Assembly (NCBI GenBank): GCA_008973525.1
Contig: WACJ01000406.1
Coordinates: forward strand, 496,001 to 560,000
Length of the DNA stretch: 64,000 nt
From: Stenopsyche tienmushanensis
Lineage: Eukaryota; Arthropoda; Insecta; Trichoptera; Stenopsychidae
Reading direction: 5' to 3'
Position 1 is the first letter of the stretch; each line of letters starts with the position of its first letter. The translations under genes were made by a program, and so were the position numbers. Shown piece by piece: positions 1 to 9,989 of the stretch. Below the pieces are notes generated by a model. The model saw nothing but the letters and a program-made list of their open reading frames with translations. It searched no databases and was not told the origin of the DNA.

Positions 1-1730
1 AAAATTATGAAAGAAACAAATTTTAATTTGGAAAAATGTTATCAAAGTGCATCTTAGGGTTTATTATGTAGGATCTTTTAAGTTCCATAACTGCAAGACC
101 TTCATTCAAAAGATAATATTTCTCATATACTGTTCTTCATGATAATATTTCCCTGCAAATGATTTTTATAAATTTTCTAAACACTATACCTAGAAACCCT
201 ACCAATTCGTAGTGAAGATTTGGGGAATGCGGATAATAAAAGTCAATTTCTGTTCCATTCCACTAGTAATATTTAAAGGCCAAAAAGGTCCCCTGTAGCC
301 CGACATCCTAATACGAATACAGGTGCATATGTACGGTAAAGCTTCGTCAAGTTATGCGGTTTTCAAAAATAATGGAACCTATCCCTCTTTTTTCTATGGA
401 GGACAAAGCTTTTTTTATTTCGACTCCCCGTGGAACGTATCTAACGCATAGAAACAGACACAAGTGTATTTAATTGCAATTTGTCTGATTTATTCACGTG
501 ATTTTTTCAGTTTTACACGTGTTTTTCAGTTAATGTAAAACATTCCATATTCATATTTCGTTTGTATCACTCATTTGAATGTATGAATACTCCAAAATAA
601 ATTTATAAAATCGATTTGTGCTTGTTGCTTTAGATTTTTTATATTCCGTTGTAGCATGATTCATTTATATATCGACCAATAAATTGAATGTTCGATCACT
701 GTTATTATTGCGACAAAGAACTTTCCACGGAAATCAATTTGTTTTCTAATAATATATGCTTATTTGAAGCAATGCATTGTTATCGGTGTGGTTGGTTACG
801 ATAAAAATGGAAGCAAAAAACTGTATTGAATTTTTCAATAAAGTTTTTGCCATATGATATATTAATTAATGTAATTAAATTTTCACATTTTTTTCGATAA
901 AATGAAACATGCAAATAATCATGCAATGGTGTTTAAAAAATTATCTTCTTTTTTAAAGGAAATCATCATTCATATGAATTTTAATATTGGTTTGTTTTAA
1001 CCACATCCTTCAAAGACAATATGTTTTCCTTTATTGGTTTTGAATCAATCTATAATTGTTTCTCTTACGTAAGAATGAAAAGAGATAAATAGAAATAAGT
1101 TTTACATGAGTGTTGTGTGCCATGTTCTTGTACTTTTCATATTCAATATTCCCACAAATTCCCTACACTCCTTATTGAGATAATTACATAAGAGTCCTTC
1201 GATATGTTCATCCTTCTTCATCTAGAAGCTAGAAAAGAAATTTATAATGCAATTGTTTGATTGCAAACCTTTTTTGTTTCTGACCTATTGTTTTGTCTGT
1301 TTTTGAAGATATTATTTGAATGAAAAAAAACTTTCAAATTTCAGCAATTTCAATTTAAAGCTATTAGCATTAGATTTTTTGTCACAACAGCAAGAGCTAT
1401 GAGTATATACAATCAGTGTATATACCTATACGCAGCGTCATAGTAATCTATTAAGATGAATTGCCTCCAGCAGTGCATGCAGTAGCTCACAAACACCTTT
1501 AAGAAAGTATTGAGTTGACTCATTAATAAATCATAATTATTTGTAATGTAATATCAATTCTTTGCTGATGACAATATCATGTGATATTATCAGTTGTTAA
1601 CCAACTATTTTTAATAACAATAAGTTTGCACGTGTTTGCTCTCTTTCTAACACTATTGTGTTACGTTATCTCAATGCAAATATTGTTGTTTTTGTATGCA
1701 AAAATCTCTATCAGATCTAAATTTTCCTTA
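1..1730. other. non-coding, AT-rich; probably MRI1 intron or upstream
   Basis: I see no convincing exon in this stretch. The N-terminal exon of MRI1 (about 45-50 residues, normally ending just before the [11 protein letters not shown] motif) should lie upstream of 2430. I looked for its usual LDQLLLP and DGW-like sequences here and did not find them, so it is probably outside the window. Confidence 0.45.
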
Positions 1731-2275
1731 ACCCTTACCGTATTGAGAACACGCCTAGCGTGTCCACCATGTTTTCCACTTTTCTGTCAGCTCTACCGCA
1801 GCGTTGTACACACAATATACCTTTGTTTCTTCGGAATATTTCTTAATGTTCAACTCGCATAGCATCTGCTTTCTGTTGTTCAGCTATTTTTAACTATAAA
1901 TGTGTTGTGAAAATAAAAGGACAGGGTTACCGTGCAAGCCTGCTAGTTTACTTCTGAAGGTGTAGATTTTGCAAAGCAGTGGTGATACTAGGCTAATAAC
2001 GCCACTCCAGAGCAGTCAAGGGAGAATAACAAAATTGGTCAACGATAAGAATGATGCGAGTATCTCAATTATCAAAACAAACGCCTGTTTTCAAGACAAC
2101 ATGAATAATTGAGCCTCGACTTCTAGACACTCATTCTGTATGTATACGTTGTTCGTAACAAAGTGACGTATTGTAATGAGCTTTTAAACATGTATGAATA
2201 CCTTTACGGTACGACTTTGCTACCGATGAGAGACGCAAGTCACCCGTTTCTGTCTCTGAATTTTCAATATGGAAT
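1731..2275 (+). repeat. dispersed repeat family A, copy 1
   Basis: This stretch aligns in the same orientation with 25092-25645. Shared blocks include TTCGGAATATTTCTTAATG, AACAAAATTGGTCAACGATA and CAAAACAAACGCCTG, followed in both copies by a CTTTACGG.ACGACTTTGC block. Both copies begin at a TTAAC(C/T)CTT sequence, which hints at a TTAA-targeting element. I could not find a matching right terminus, so the family is unclassified. It has no coding capacity and lies in the presumed first MRI1 intron. Confidence 0.75.
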
Positions 2276-2429
2276 GGGTTAGTTTTGTCAGTTAATTTTA
2301 TAAAATAAAACCTGAAAAAAGGAATAATATATCGTTGATAATTTTGCAGTTCATATACTTATTATTACAGTGCATAATAACTAATATTTTTTTCGAGAAT
2401 GAAATTTTACTAAATATTTTTAAATGCAG

Positions 2430-3946
2430 GTTCGTGGGGCTCCCGCTATAGCTATTGTGGGCTGTCTATCTTTAGCAGTTGAACTTGGCGGTGAAGCAAT
2501 AAGTGATAAGAAAATTATGCGCCAAGAGGTCAGTGAAACAATAAATTCAACCGATTTTCATTCTTATTAAGACAGAAAAATTATCATATAATCTTTTTAT
2601 ATAAATTTAAATTATTCACAATGATATATATTCTGTAAAACTTATTAAAAAACAGCTATTATATATTTGTTATTTGCAGATCGAAGGCAAACTGAACTAT
2701 CTCGTGTCCGCAAGACCCACAGCTGTAAACATTAAATTAGCTGCTGATGACTTGATAGCATTTTCAAATAAATTATTCGCCGATGAAAGTATAACAGCTG
2801 ACGAGATGAAAGAAAAGTATTAATCTTTATTGTGTTCAAAATGAATATTTGTAATTGTTTTTGCTAAATTGTGCTCTTATCTTTTGTCACACAGTTTACA
2901 AAAGATCTCAATTTTATCACTGTGTAACTTTGTTTATCAGTTATGTTTTCTCATTTTCAGATTCATCAGTCGCATCGAAGGCATGCTTCAGAAAGACATA
3001 GCCGACAATAAAGCTATCGGAGGCTTCGGCGCCGAAGCGTTTCTGAATCATTCAAGCGGGGAAAATGTGAGAGTTCTCACTCATTGTAATACAGGATCAT
3101 TAGCGACTGCCGGATATGGGACGGCGTTGGGCGTAATCAGATCTTTACATGCCGCAAAAAAAATTGGTAACTAAATTAGTTACATTTTGAAATTATCTAC
3201 TTTATTACAATCATACTCAACACAAATTCACTTTGAATTCATTTTATCACCTCTATTTTAATACTAATCTAACTTATTATTTAAGATCATGTCTACTGCA
3301 CTGAAACGAGGCCATACAATCAGGGCGCCAGATTGACGGCTTACGAACTCGTCCATGAGAATATTCCATCGACTCTGATAGTCGACAGCATGGTTGCCGC
3401 ATTGATGAAGTCTAGGAACATCACAGCAGTCGTCGTCGGAGCGGACAGGGTAAATTCTAGATTCGTTAGATCTGCATTATTATTTTGAACTTTTGCAAAT
3501 TCTCAATGTCAATATTTAAACAAAATTTCAGGTCGCAGCGAACGGTGACACTGCAAACAAAATTGGAACATATCAAATAGCAGTAGTAGCACGCCATCAT
3601 TCTGTCCCTTTCTACGTAGCCGCTCCTCTGACTTCTATCGATATGTCGATCCTCAGTGGTGAACACATTACGATCGAAGAGAGACCGGAAAAAGAAATGA
3701 CTCACATCGGCGAACACAGGATAGCCGCTAGAGGTATTTGACTGCGTCATTTTCCCGATAGACAATGTCGACTGCATAATTTTTGAGATTCATCATCATA
3801 AAAATATTTTTTCAGGCATAGGCTGTTGGAATCCATCATTTGATGTAACTCCAGCCTCTCTGATAACTGGAATAATAACGGAAAAAGGTGTATTTCCTCC
3901 AGGAAAACTTCAAGATGCTAAGAACTTGCAAAGCAATTCATCATAA
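2430..3946 (+). CDS. MRI1: methylthioribose-1-phosphate isomerase, 3' six exons (5' partial)
   Basis: The enzyme converts 5-methylthioribose-1-phosphate to methylthioribulose-1-phosphate in the cytosolic methionine salvage pathway; it belongs to the eIF2B-like MtnA family. Exons are 2430-2528, 2680-2816, 2961-3166, 3286-3449, 3532-3733 and 3816-3946. All introns are GT-AG and the phases agree (939 nt, 312 residues plus TAA). Family motifs appear in order: [82 protein letters not shown] and a [14 protein letters not shown]-terminus. The catalytic Cys is residue 121 and the catalytic Asp (GADR) residue 201 of the visible part. Their 80-residue spacing equals that of Cys160 and Asp240 in the Bacillus subtilis enzyme. 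About 45-50 N-terminal residues are missing and are probably encoded upstream. No lesion is visible, so the gene looks functional. Confidence 0.96.
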
Positions 3947-4008
3947 CATTATATACTTCCTCATGATGAATGCAAATTGTTATTGTTACTTATTTTACAT
4001 AAAATGAT

Positions 4009-4014
4009 AATAAA
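4009..4014 (+). terminator. MRI1 polyadenylation signal AATAAA
   Basis: A canonical AATAAA lies 62 bases after the MRI1 stop codon in an AT-rich 3' UTR. T-rich sequence follows. The assignment rests on motif and position. Confidence 0.6.
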
Positions 4015-4019
4015 TATTT

Positions 4020-5160
4020 TTACCTATTTTCAAGCACTCTTTCTATTGCAAACAATGTATTGTATTATCTCTAATTCAATAACTCTGACGCTATAATAAA
4101 TTATGATGCTTAAGGTAACACAACAACATCAGCATTCATAATTGCCTACGCTTTCCTGCTTGACAATAGTACAACAGTAACGACTAATTAATCTCGCAGC
4201 AGACTGCTTGCAGGTGTTATATAATGTTTTATGGAGATATTTTTTTGGCTGTATTTTGAATAAAAAATTATCAAGTAATTATTTAGTTTTGTTTTGTACA
4301 AATTTCTCTTTTACTGTCGAATATTATAGCAGACTGAAACACATTTTAAGAAAAAAAAGATAAAAACAAAAATTTGCGTTTCGAAGCTGATTTTGAGCAT
4401 TTCAAAGGCTCATTTCTTTCTTTCTGATGAGAAATAACGATGCTAAAAATCATTATTAATATAAGCCTTTAAACTGTATTATTATGTGATAGCAATGAAA
4501 GCATGGACAATGAGACAATTGATCAGTTAAGATCACACTGTTGCGAGCAAATTAAACTTTCCTATTTAAATAATCAACACAGAGACTTATGCTTTGTGCG
4601 ATCTGTAAATAAATTGATGGAGTTTATTTATCGAGCTGGCTTAAAATTTAAAAAACACCAAGATGATATTTTATAAAAATTAACGTTTATGAATTTTGAA
4701 AAAAATAAATCGTATTTAAATTTTTGGTTCAATAGACAGTTCCCATGATTATTTATATTCGTATATATCATGTTTAATTCTTAATTATTATTGTGGCGAT
4801 AAAAATACAATGATTGAGTTATATATTAAGCAAATTATTATATTTTAAAACCAATATTTTAATTAATTTTACAATTAAAAGAGAGTTCATGCGAAACAAA
4901 ATATATATAAATTGTTTTTCAAATTCAATTATTTAAAATAGATTTATATCTTTTGTTAGTAATGCATGACTATTTTAATAAATTTTTAAATAAAAATATG
5001 GATTATGCCCGAAAATTGCACTGATTAAAAGTGTTTGAATTTTAATTGATAATTTTAATATATATATATATATTTTAAAGTGGTCGATATGTAATAATGC
5101 ATAGGAGTAATTAAAAATAAACGGTTTTTCGATGAGCGTTTTGAGCGAAAAGAGAAGAAA
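4020..5160. other. intergenic spacer
   Basis: This is AT-rich sequence between the MRI1 3' end and the CpG-rich promoter of the next gene. A short TA run lies near 5060-5072. I see no gene or recognisable element. Confidence 0.5.
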
Positions 5161-5343
5161 CGGTGCGTGTTTATTGTTTGTTCGTCGATCGACGTTTGTT
5201 GCGTTGAGTTGGCAGCGCCGGGTGATTCAGTTCGGCACAGCTGTGTGGGCATGTCGCGCGCGACGCTCGCCCGAGCGTGCGCGCGTTGACGGGAGAGCGA
5301 GTCGGGAGTTGTCGGAACGCCAGTGCACGTCGACCGAGTGACA

Positions 5344-5385
5344 GTGCGAGTGCGAGTGCGGGTGCGAGTGCCAGTGCGAGTGTCA
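5344..5385 (+). repeat. GTGCGA hexamer tandem repeat in 5' UTR
   Basis: Seven imperfect hexamer units (GTGCGA, GTGCGA, GTGCGG, GTGCGA, GTGCCA, GTGCGA, GTGTCA) lie about 100 bases upstream of the ATG at 5484. On the other strand they produce an artefactual Arg-Thr repeat ORF. Confidence 0.85.
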
Positions 5386-5483
5386 GGGGGGACGTCAGAG
5401 AGCCGAAGGGCGGCCGCGGTCGACGGGGATGCCGAGTCGGCGGTGCTCCCGAACCCGCTGAGGGCGGGCGAGGGCGGCGCGCC

Positions 5484-5544
5484 ATGCCGGCCGACCAGGG
5501 CTACGTGATCTTCCTGCTGCTGCTGCTGCCCTGCACCGAGAGCG
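5484..5544 (+). CDS. first coding exon (signal peptide) of an unidentified secreted or membrane protein
   Basis: ATG at 5484 opens MPADQGYVIFLLLLLPCTES. This is a short polar n-region, a hydrophobic core of Val-Ile-Phe and five Leu, then a Pro/Cys/Thr c-region ending in small residues: a typical cleavable signal peptide. The exon ends AGC-G followed by GTCAGT at 5545, the same donor hexamer as the MRI1 exon ending at 2528. This leaves a phase-1 intron, common after signal-peptide exons of adhesion and receptor proteins. Read without splicing, the frame runs to a stop at 6050 (188 residues) but becomes Arg-rich low-complexity sequence, so splicing is preferred. No continuation exon was found, which implies a first intron of more than 58 kb. 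The protein family cannot be named from 20 residues. Confidence 0.6.
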
Positions 5545-6140
5545 GTCAGTACGCCCTCAATGGCGCCCGTGCCATTGTTTACCCTCACACCTGCGCTCTC
5601 GACTGCCCCCCGTCCCGTCGCTTCCGACCCGACGCGGGACGTCGCCCGCCCGCTTTGTTCTTCGATCTGTTGCATTTCCGTCGCCCCGAACTTCCTTTGT
5701 CTCGACGACGGGCAACCCGAGCGAAATTCGCGTTCGATTTCGTCCGAGATGCTGCGTTCGATTTTGACGATCCGAAAAATCGAGTCGGAAGCGCGAGAGC
5801 CGACCCGCGCCGAATGCGACGTCGTCCCCGATCGTCGTCGTCGTTGCCGAATTCGATGAGCGCGTTTGAAAAGCAAAATTTAAATAAAGCGGTAAATGTG
5901 TCATTTCGTAAACAAAAGAAATCCGAGCAATGTCACCCCTGCCCGCTCTCAAATTATGCAAACGTCGCATCAAACGAAAAGATCGATTCTTCTTCTTTTT
6001 CTAACGTGAGCGCGGACGGATTAAATTCAAAATCGATCGGTCCCCTGTGATCCTCGCCGCGGAAAAACAAACATTTGGGGTTGCCAGATGTCACGCGAAT
6101 TCCAAATTCTTTTGTTTCAAATCCCACTATCGGTATAAAA

Positions 6141-7174
6141 CAGTGAATAACCTATTATGGCCCGCGGGCCGGATTTGGCCCTCAGAAGATTTTCATCAGT
6201 TTTCCGATTCTTATGTATAAAAATTATAGAACAACAGGTGAAACTATCAACAACTTAAGATTTACAAGGGATGGCGCTAAAAATATGTTTTAAAATTGCG
6301 CACATGAGTCACCTCCATCAATAGGTTGAGAAGAAAGACATTAAAAACCTATGCATGTTCATTGCATAATTTACCAGCAGGCTTTGCGTGGAAGGTTTTT
6401 GGGATTTAGTAATGTCCGTTATGATATCAAAAATCATTTGCGAGACTACTTTAAATCATTTTCAGTTCAAAAACTTTCGCGAAACGATTGAAGCTTAGCA
6501 TTGTTTTGTTGTACTGTATTGAAGAATTTGTCCCATAAATATGGAATTCCCATTGATTGTGGCGCCTTTTTAACAAATATGTGCGATTATCTCAATGCTT
6601 TAAATAGAAAACTACAGTGACGTGGTTAAATTATCTATTATGACATATCAGTTGAAACAAAACTATAATTATTTAAAAAATGTCATAAAATCCACTCGAT
6701 ATCCCGATCGACTAAACCAGAGAAGACTTTTGATTATTGGAATTAATCGATTTTTAATCGAATGACTGCCTCAAGACCTAAATGTTTAACGGATACGAAT
6801 ACATTTTAACACATCTTTTGAGAGAGACTGATTTCATTTTAGAAAAAACTAATCGCGATTGAGTAGATAATTTACTTGTAGGTCTCAAAAATTCAGGTGG
6901 CTTCATACATTTTAGCCCTTAAATTTTTTTGACCCACTGCTTAATTCAAAGAATTTAAGAAATTTATGATCATCCTTTGAAATACACGGGCTAACTCTTT
7001 CGTGGCATGTAAAAAACATGGTTTAAACACCAATCTTCAATTAAAAACTTGGCAAATCGCAATAAGAAACTGCGCATATCGAGACCACTTGTCCCAGGTT
7101 GAAAAACCTAATGGATTCGAGGGGGTTTAAACTTAAATTGCTCCAAGGGCCTTCAAGTGCTAAATCCGCCACTG
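6141..7174 (+). mobile_element. decayed hAT transposon (GTF2IRD2/ZBED-like transposase remnant)
   Basis: From 6360 one frame reads HCIIYQQALRGRFLGFSNV, a diagnostic stretch of hAT transposases of the GTF2IRD2/FAM200/ZBED5 type. After frameshifts, NHFQFKNFRETIE (about 6445-6490) and YLNALNRKLQ (about 6590-6618) follow in the family order. Many stops and shifts make it non-functional. A CAGTG at 6141 followed by a GGCCCGCGGGCCGGA block, and a GCCACTG at 7168-7174, look like hAT termini. The flanking 8-mers do not match, so the outer limits are uncertain and more than one element may be involved. Confidence 0.65.
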
Positions 7175-7918
7175 AGGGTAACTGATCACACTCCTGTTTA
7201 TTTCAACACATTCGTATTTTTAGGCGACACAATATATATAAATACTATGTTTATCTTTTGTAAGCTTTGATTAAACCGACTCCGCATAAGATGTGTTAAT
7301 ACACTTATCATTATAAATTCCAATATAAACTGTATTTGTTTTCACGAGCATGTAAATGAATGTTGTACAGTTGACTCTCGATTATCCGGGCTAATGCTGG
7401 GGAGGAAGGACACGGATAACCGGAAAGCACGGACAATCCAAATCATCAAATTTCCAGTTGGTTTCAATTGATTGTTTCATAATTTTAATACTTATTATTT
7501 ATTAATTGACCGTTAGCAGTTAAAGCTATTGTATCATTATATTCAGATTCTCTTTTTTATTTCAGCGTAATCTAGCAATGTTTTACGACTAATGTAATCA
7601 CTGGTATCTTCTTCACTTGTAGTATCAATCTCATTTTCTTCCTTTTCAGAAACAAAATAAAGGATATCTGCATCATCCATGCATTCAAAACCTGGATCAT
7701 TTTTAAATCATGATCGAGCCACTCCTCGATGTTTTCCCTATCCGCATTTTCATAACATTTAAATTTTCCACCAATACACATATTGTTTGCTTTATTCTTT
7801 TCAGAATGCATTAATTTGTTTCAATGCCAAGAAGAATTTATCCATGGTCGAACAATTATTTTTTGCTTTACTTTTGACCAAGATTGTATTATTCTATTGT
7901 TTTCAGAAAACTGTGAAA

Positions 7919-8050
7919 CCTTTCCTTTACTATGGTGTATTTACTACACTAAGTCGAGTTGTAGGTAAAGTTGTAATAACGGAAATTTTTACGATTAACG
8001 TTTTAGAATGTCATATGGCGTACTAAATACATAGCATCGTAAGGGAAAGG
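7919..8050. mobile_element. fold-back piggyBac-like MITE, family P1, nested in Tigger
   Basis: Inverted ends CCTTTCCTTTACTATGGTGT and, reverse-complemented, CCTTTCCCTTACGATGCTAT flank 132 bp. The same termini bound the TTAA-flanked copy at 49656-49868. Here the flanks (GAAA and ATAA) no longer show a clean TTAA, through decay or an atypical insertion. It interrupts the Tigger transposase downstream of its LMDQG motif. Confidence 0.75.
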
Positions 8051-8098
8051 ATAAAGATGCTTTATTGGTGGTAAATTGCCTTGGTCCATAAGCTAGAT

Positions 8099-8173
8099 CA
8101 GCGATTCTTAAATAGGATAATCCGCGAAGTCATTTTCGAGGGTCCGCGGACTACATAAGTTTAAGAAACGCTG
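8099..8173. mobile_element. 75-bp hAT MITE nested in Tigger transposase
   Basis: Inverted ends CAGCGATTCTTAAA and CAGCGTTTCTTAAAC bound the element. Flanking 8-mers AGCTAGAT (8091-8098) and GGCTAGAT (8174-8181) match at 7 of 8 positions, the 8-bp target duplication typical of hAT. Removing the element and one duplication joins the surrounding minus-strand frame into the Tigger VTSLI-LMDQG motif, interrupted only by one TAG codon where Gln is expected. Confidence 0.85.
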
Positions 8174-8861
8174 GGCTAGATCAAAGATGTCACATTAGGG
8201 GGCAAAAATTTTGCCATCATAAGTCCATTGTTTTTTCTCAACATGCTTTCGTTCTGATAAGGAGGAACATTATCTAATATAATACTGCTTTCGTTGGCAA
8301 TTCTTTTTTATTTTGCACCCATGGATTCCATTTTTTTTAACCAATCTTCAAAAATTTCCCTATCCATCCATGTCCCTTTCTGGCTATAATAATTAACAGG
8401 AAGATTTTTCATTGGGGTTCCATTATAAGATCAAGGTTTATTTACTTTCCCAATCTGCAAAAGTTCCATTTTATGAGTTCCTGATGCGTTTCCAGTCTCT
8501 TGTCACCACGAGTCCTTTTTTACAATCTTACATAAGACACAAACATCATCCCTATCGCTTTGAAGACTTTTGTTTTTCTTGGCCTGTGTATAATAACACC
8601 TCATGTACTGTTCGGGAGTTGCCTCATTATCCGAGTATCATCACCTTTGTTTAGTATTGTGCTCGTTTTGTTGTCTGCGTCTCATAATCATATAAGAAGG
8701 AAAACGTTTTTTTTAATATTTAATTAATTTAATAATTAATAATTTAAGGAATTCATGTGCGGATAATCCGCATCTGGATAATAGAGAGTACATTGTAATA
8801 GGATTTTAATAAGAATATTTTTTTACGGCTCCCTATGTTCTTAAAAATATCAATCCTGCCC

Positions 8862-8902
8862 GTTTCTCAAATAGCTTGGCAACCCCTGATCTAAGCAAAA
8901 TT
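8862..8902. mobile_element. possible hAT terminus fragment
   Basis: Read on the minus strand, the stretch begins TCAGGGGTTGCCAAGC, like the CAGGGGTTGGCAA-type ends of hAT elements. A related GGGGTTGCCAGATG occurs at 6077. There is no partner end and no target duplication, so this is only a suggestion. Confidence 0.3.
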
Positions 8903-9049
8903 AAACTATATATCTACGTTACCGCAATATATATGCATTTATATGTTGATTTAGAATTTAATTTGATTAATACAATTATATTTGTTTGTCATAGTACTCT
9001 GTTAAAGTAATTCGAAAATGTAAACTGGATATTCGGTTTTCAATTTCAT

Positions 9050-9740
9050 CCACAAATTATGAAGAGATTTTTCTTTAAATTTGTTGTTCGTTTTTCTTTC
9101 TCTTGTGTCAATTGCCTGATAAAAATATGATTTTCAGCAAATGGGTTCGTGATCCATTGAAACTCTATTTTGATACCAAAAAGATCTATGAATTGGTTAC
9201 AAAATTCTGTCTCCAAATTTTGTTAAGTGTGTTAATATAATAGTATTTATTTTTATCTTATTTTCTTCATTTTCAGAACCAAAGTCACACAATGATGTTA
9301 ACATTTCTAAAGATCACGTTTCTAAATTCTCCCTCCACATCACGTTTTTCTTTCGAAATGTAGCTATGTACTTTCTTAGTCATTGTTAAAATGTGACTCT
9401 TTCCTAGAAGAGACAAATTGAGTACGTTTACTTTTTCAAAAATATCAACTAAGTAGCATATTATCGTCACTGAAAAATTAGGCAATCTTCGAATTCTTAT
9501 CTTTGTCCAAAATAAATCTTTCAGTTCAACAACTCCTTTTAGTACATTACCTCAAGACAACCAGCGAACTTGTGTATGATACAGTATATGTTTATGACTA
9601 CTGTCTATTTCGTTGCCTATTATTGAAATTATTCTTCTGTTCAAGGGTGTTGTTTTTACAAAATAAACTACGCCAATATCATTCTGCAGCCGCACTATGC
9701 ATTTTTGGCTCCGCAGCGAATGTACATGCGAATATCTCAA
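9050..9740 (-). mobile_element. decayed hAT transposon (FAM200/ZBED5-like transposase remnant)
   Basis: The minus strand encodes pieces in family order. In 9740-9552 are TTPLNRRIISIIGNEIDSSH and KHILYHTQVRWLS, the latter a hallmark of this hAT clade. In 9485-9285 are ICYLVDIFEKVNVLNLSLLG and KSHILTM. Below 9285, broken frames give INPF-like and LHNLWMKLKTEYP segments expected near the C-terminus. Stops and frameshifts separate the blocks. The 9833-9985 MITE lies close upstream on this strand. Termini were not identified. Confidence 0.82.
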
Positions 9741-9832
9741 GACTTTATAGCATGCTTTTAAATGTTATACAAAACATGAGAGATAATCGCATATGGCGAA
9801 TTGTCAGCTGCGCGTCCGTTGCACTCTTTTAA

Positions 9833-9985
9833 CACTATCGTGGCAGCATGAAAAAAACCTAAGGATAAGACCATTGAAAGTATTACTTCAAATAGATGTA
9901 GCATCAGCAGTTGCGGATGCATATGTGGCATCATGCGGCCACCAATGGTCGAACCCGTGATGATGCATCACCGACCACGAAAGTG
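9833..9985. mobile_element. piggyBac-like MITE, family P2 (153 bp)
   Basis: Inverted ends CACTATCGTGGCAGC and, reverse-complemented, CACTTTCGTGGTC are each flanked by TTAA (9829-9832 and 9986-9989), the piggyBac target site. The interior has no coding capacity. Assignment rests on the TTAA duplication and ends starting with C; no related transposase is in the window. Confidence 0.75.
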
Positions 9986-9989
9986 TTAA

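Larger units (their letters stand above)
5165..5870 (+). promoter_or_regulatory. CpG-rich promoter / 5' UTR block
   Basis: Composition changes abruptly from AT-rich to strongly G+C- and CpG-rich, and returns to AT-rich after about 5880. The block contains the ATG and signal-peptide exon at 5484. It keeps several long frames open on both strands, as expected of CpG-rich, stop-poor DNA. I read it as the promoter, 5' UTR and first exon of a plus-strand gene. The transcription start cannot be placed from sequence alone. Confidence 0.65.
7368..8795 (-). mobile_element. Tigger/pogo-like DNA transposon with broken transposase
   Basis: Terminal inverted repeats CAGTTGACTCTCGATTATCC (left) and CAATGTACTCTCTATTATCC (right end, reverse-complemented) are flanked by TA on both sides (7366-7367, 8796-8797), the Tc1/mariner-pogo target. 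The minus strand keeps parts of a CENP-B/Tigger DDE transposase: LPVNYYSQKGTWMDREIFED, then ILDNVPPY with a catalytic-type Asp, KFLPPNVTSLI and, beyond a nested insertion, LMDQG. An acidic ENIEEWLDHD tail follows near 7700. At least one in-frame stop separates the DDE blocks. Two MITEs (7919-8050, 8099-8173) lie inside. It is a dead copy, related to 47245-47813 and 53960-54910. Confidence 0.88.

Noticed and set aside
5055..5876. 273-codon minus-strand ORF across the CpG island
   Set aside because: It is the antisense of a stop-poor CpG-rich block; its Arg-Thr repeat is the complement of the GTGCGA hexamer array, and it shows no protein family signature.
5277..6050. 257-codon plus ORF through the island
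   Set aside because: It contains the likely signal-peptide exon but is low-complexity Arg/Pro-rich before and after it; a donor at 5545 explains the exon better.
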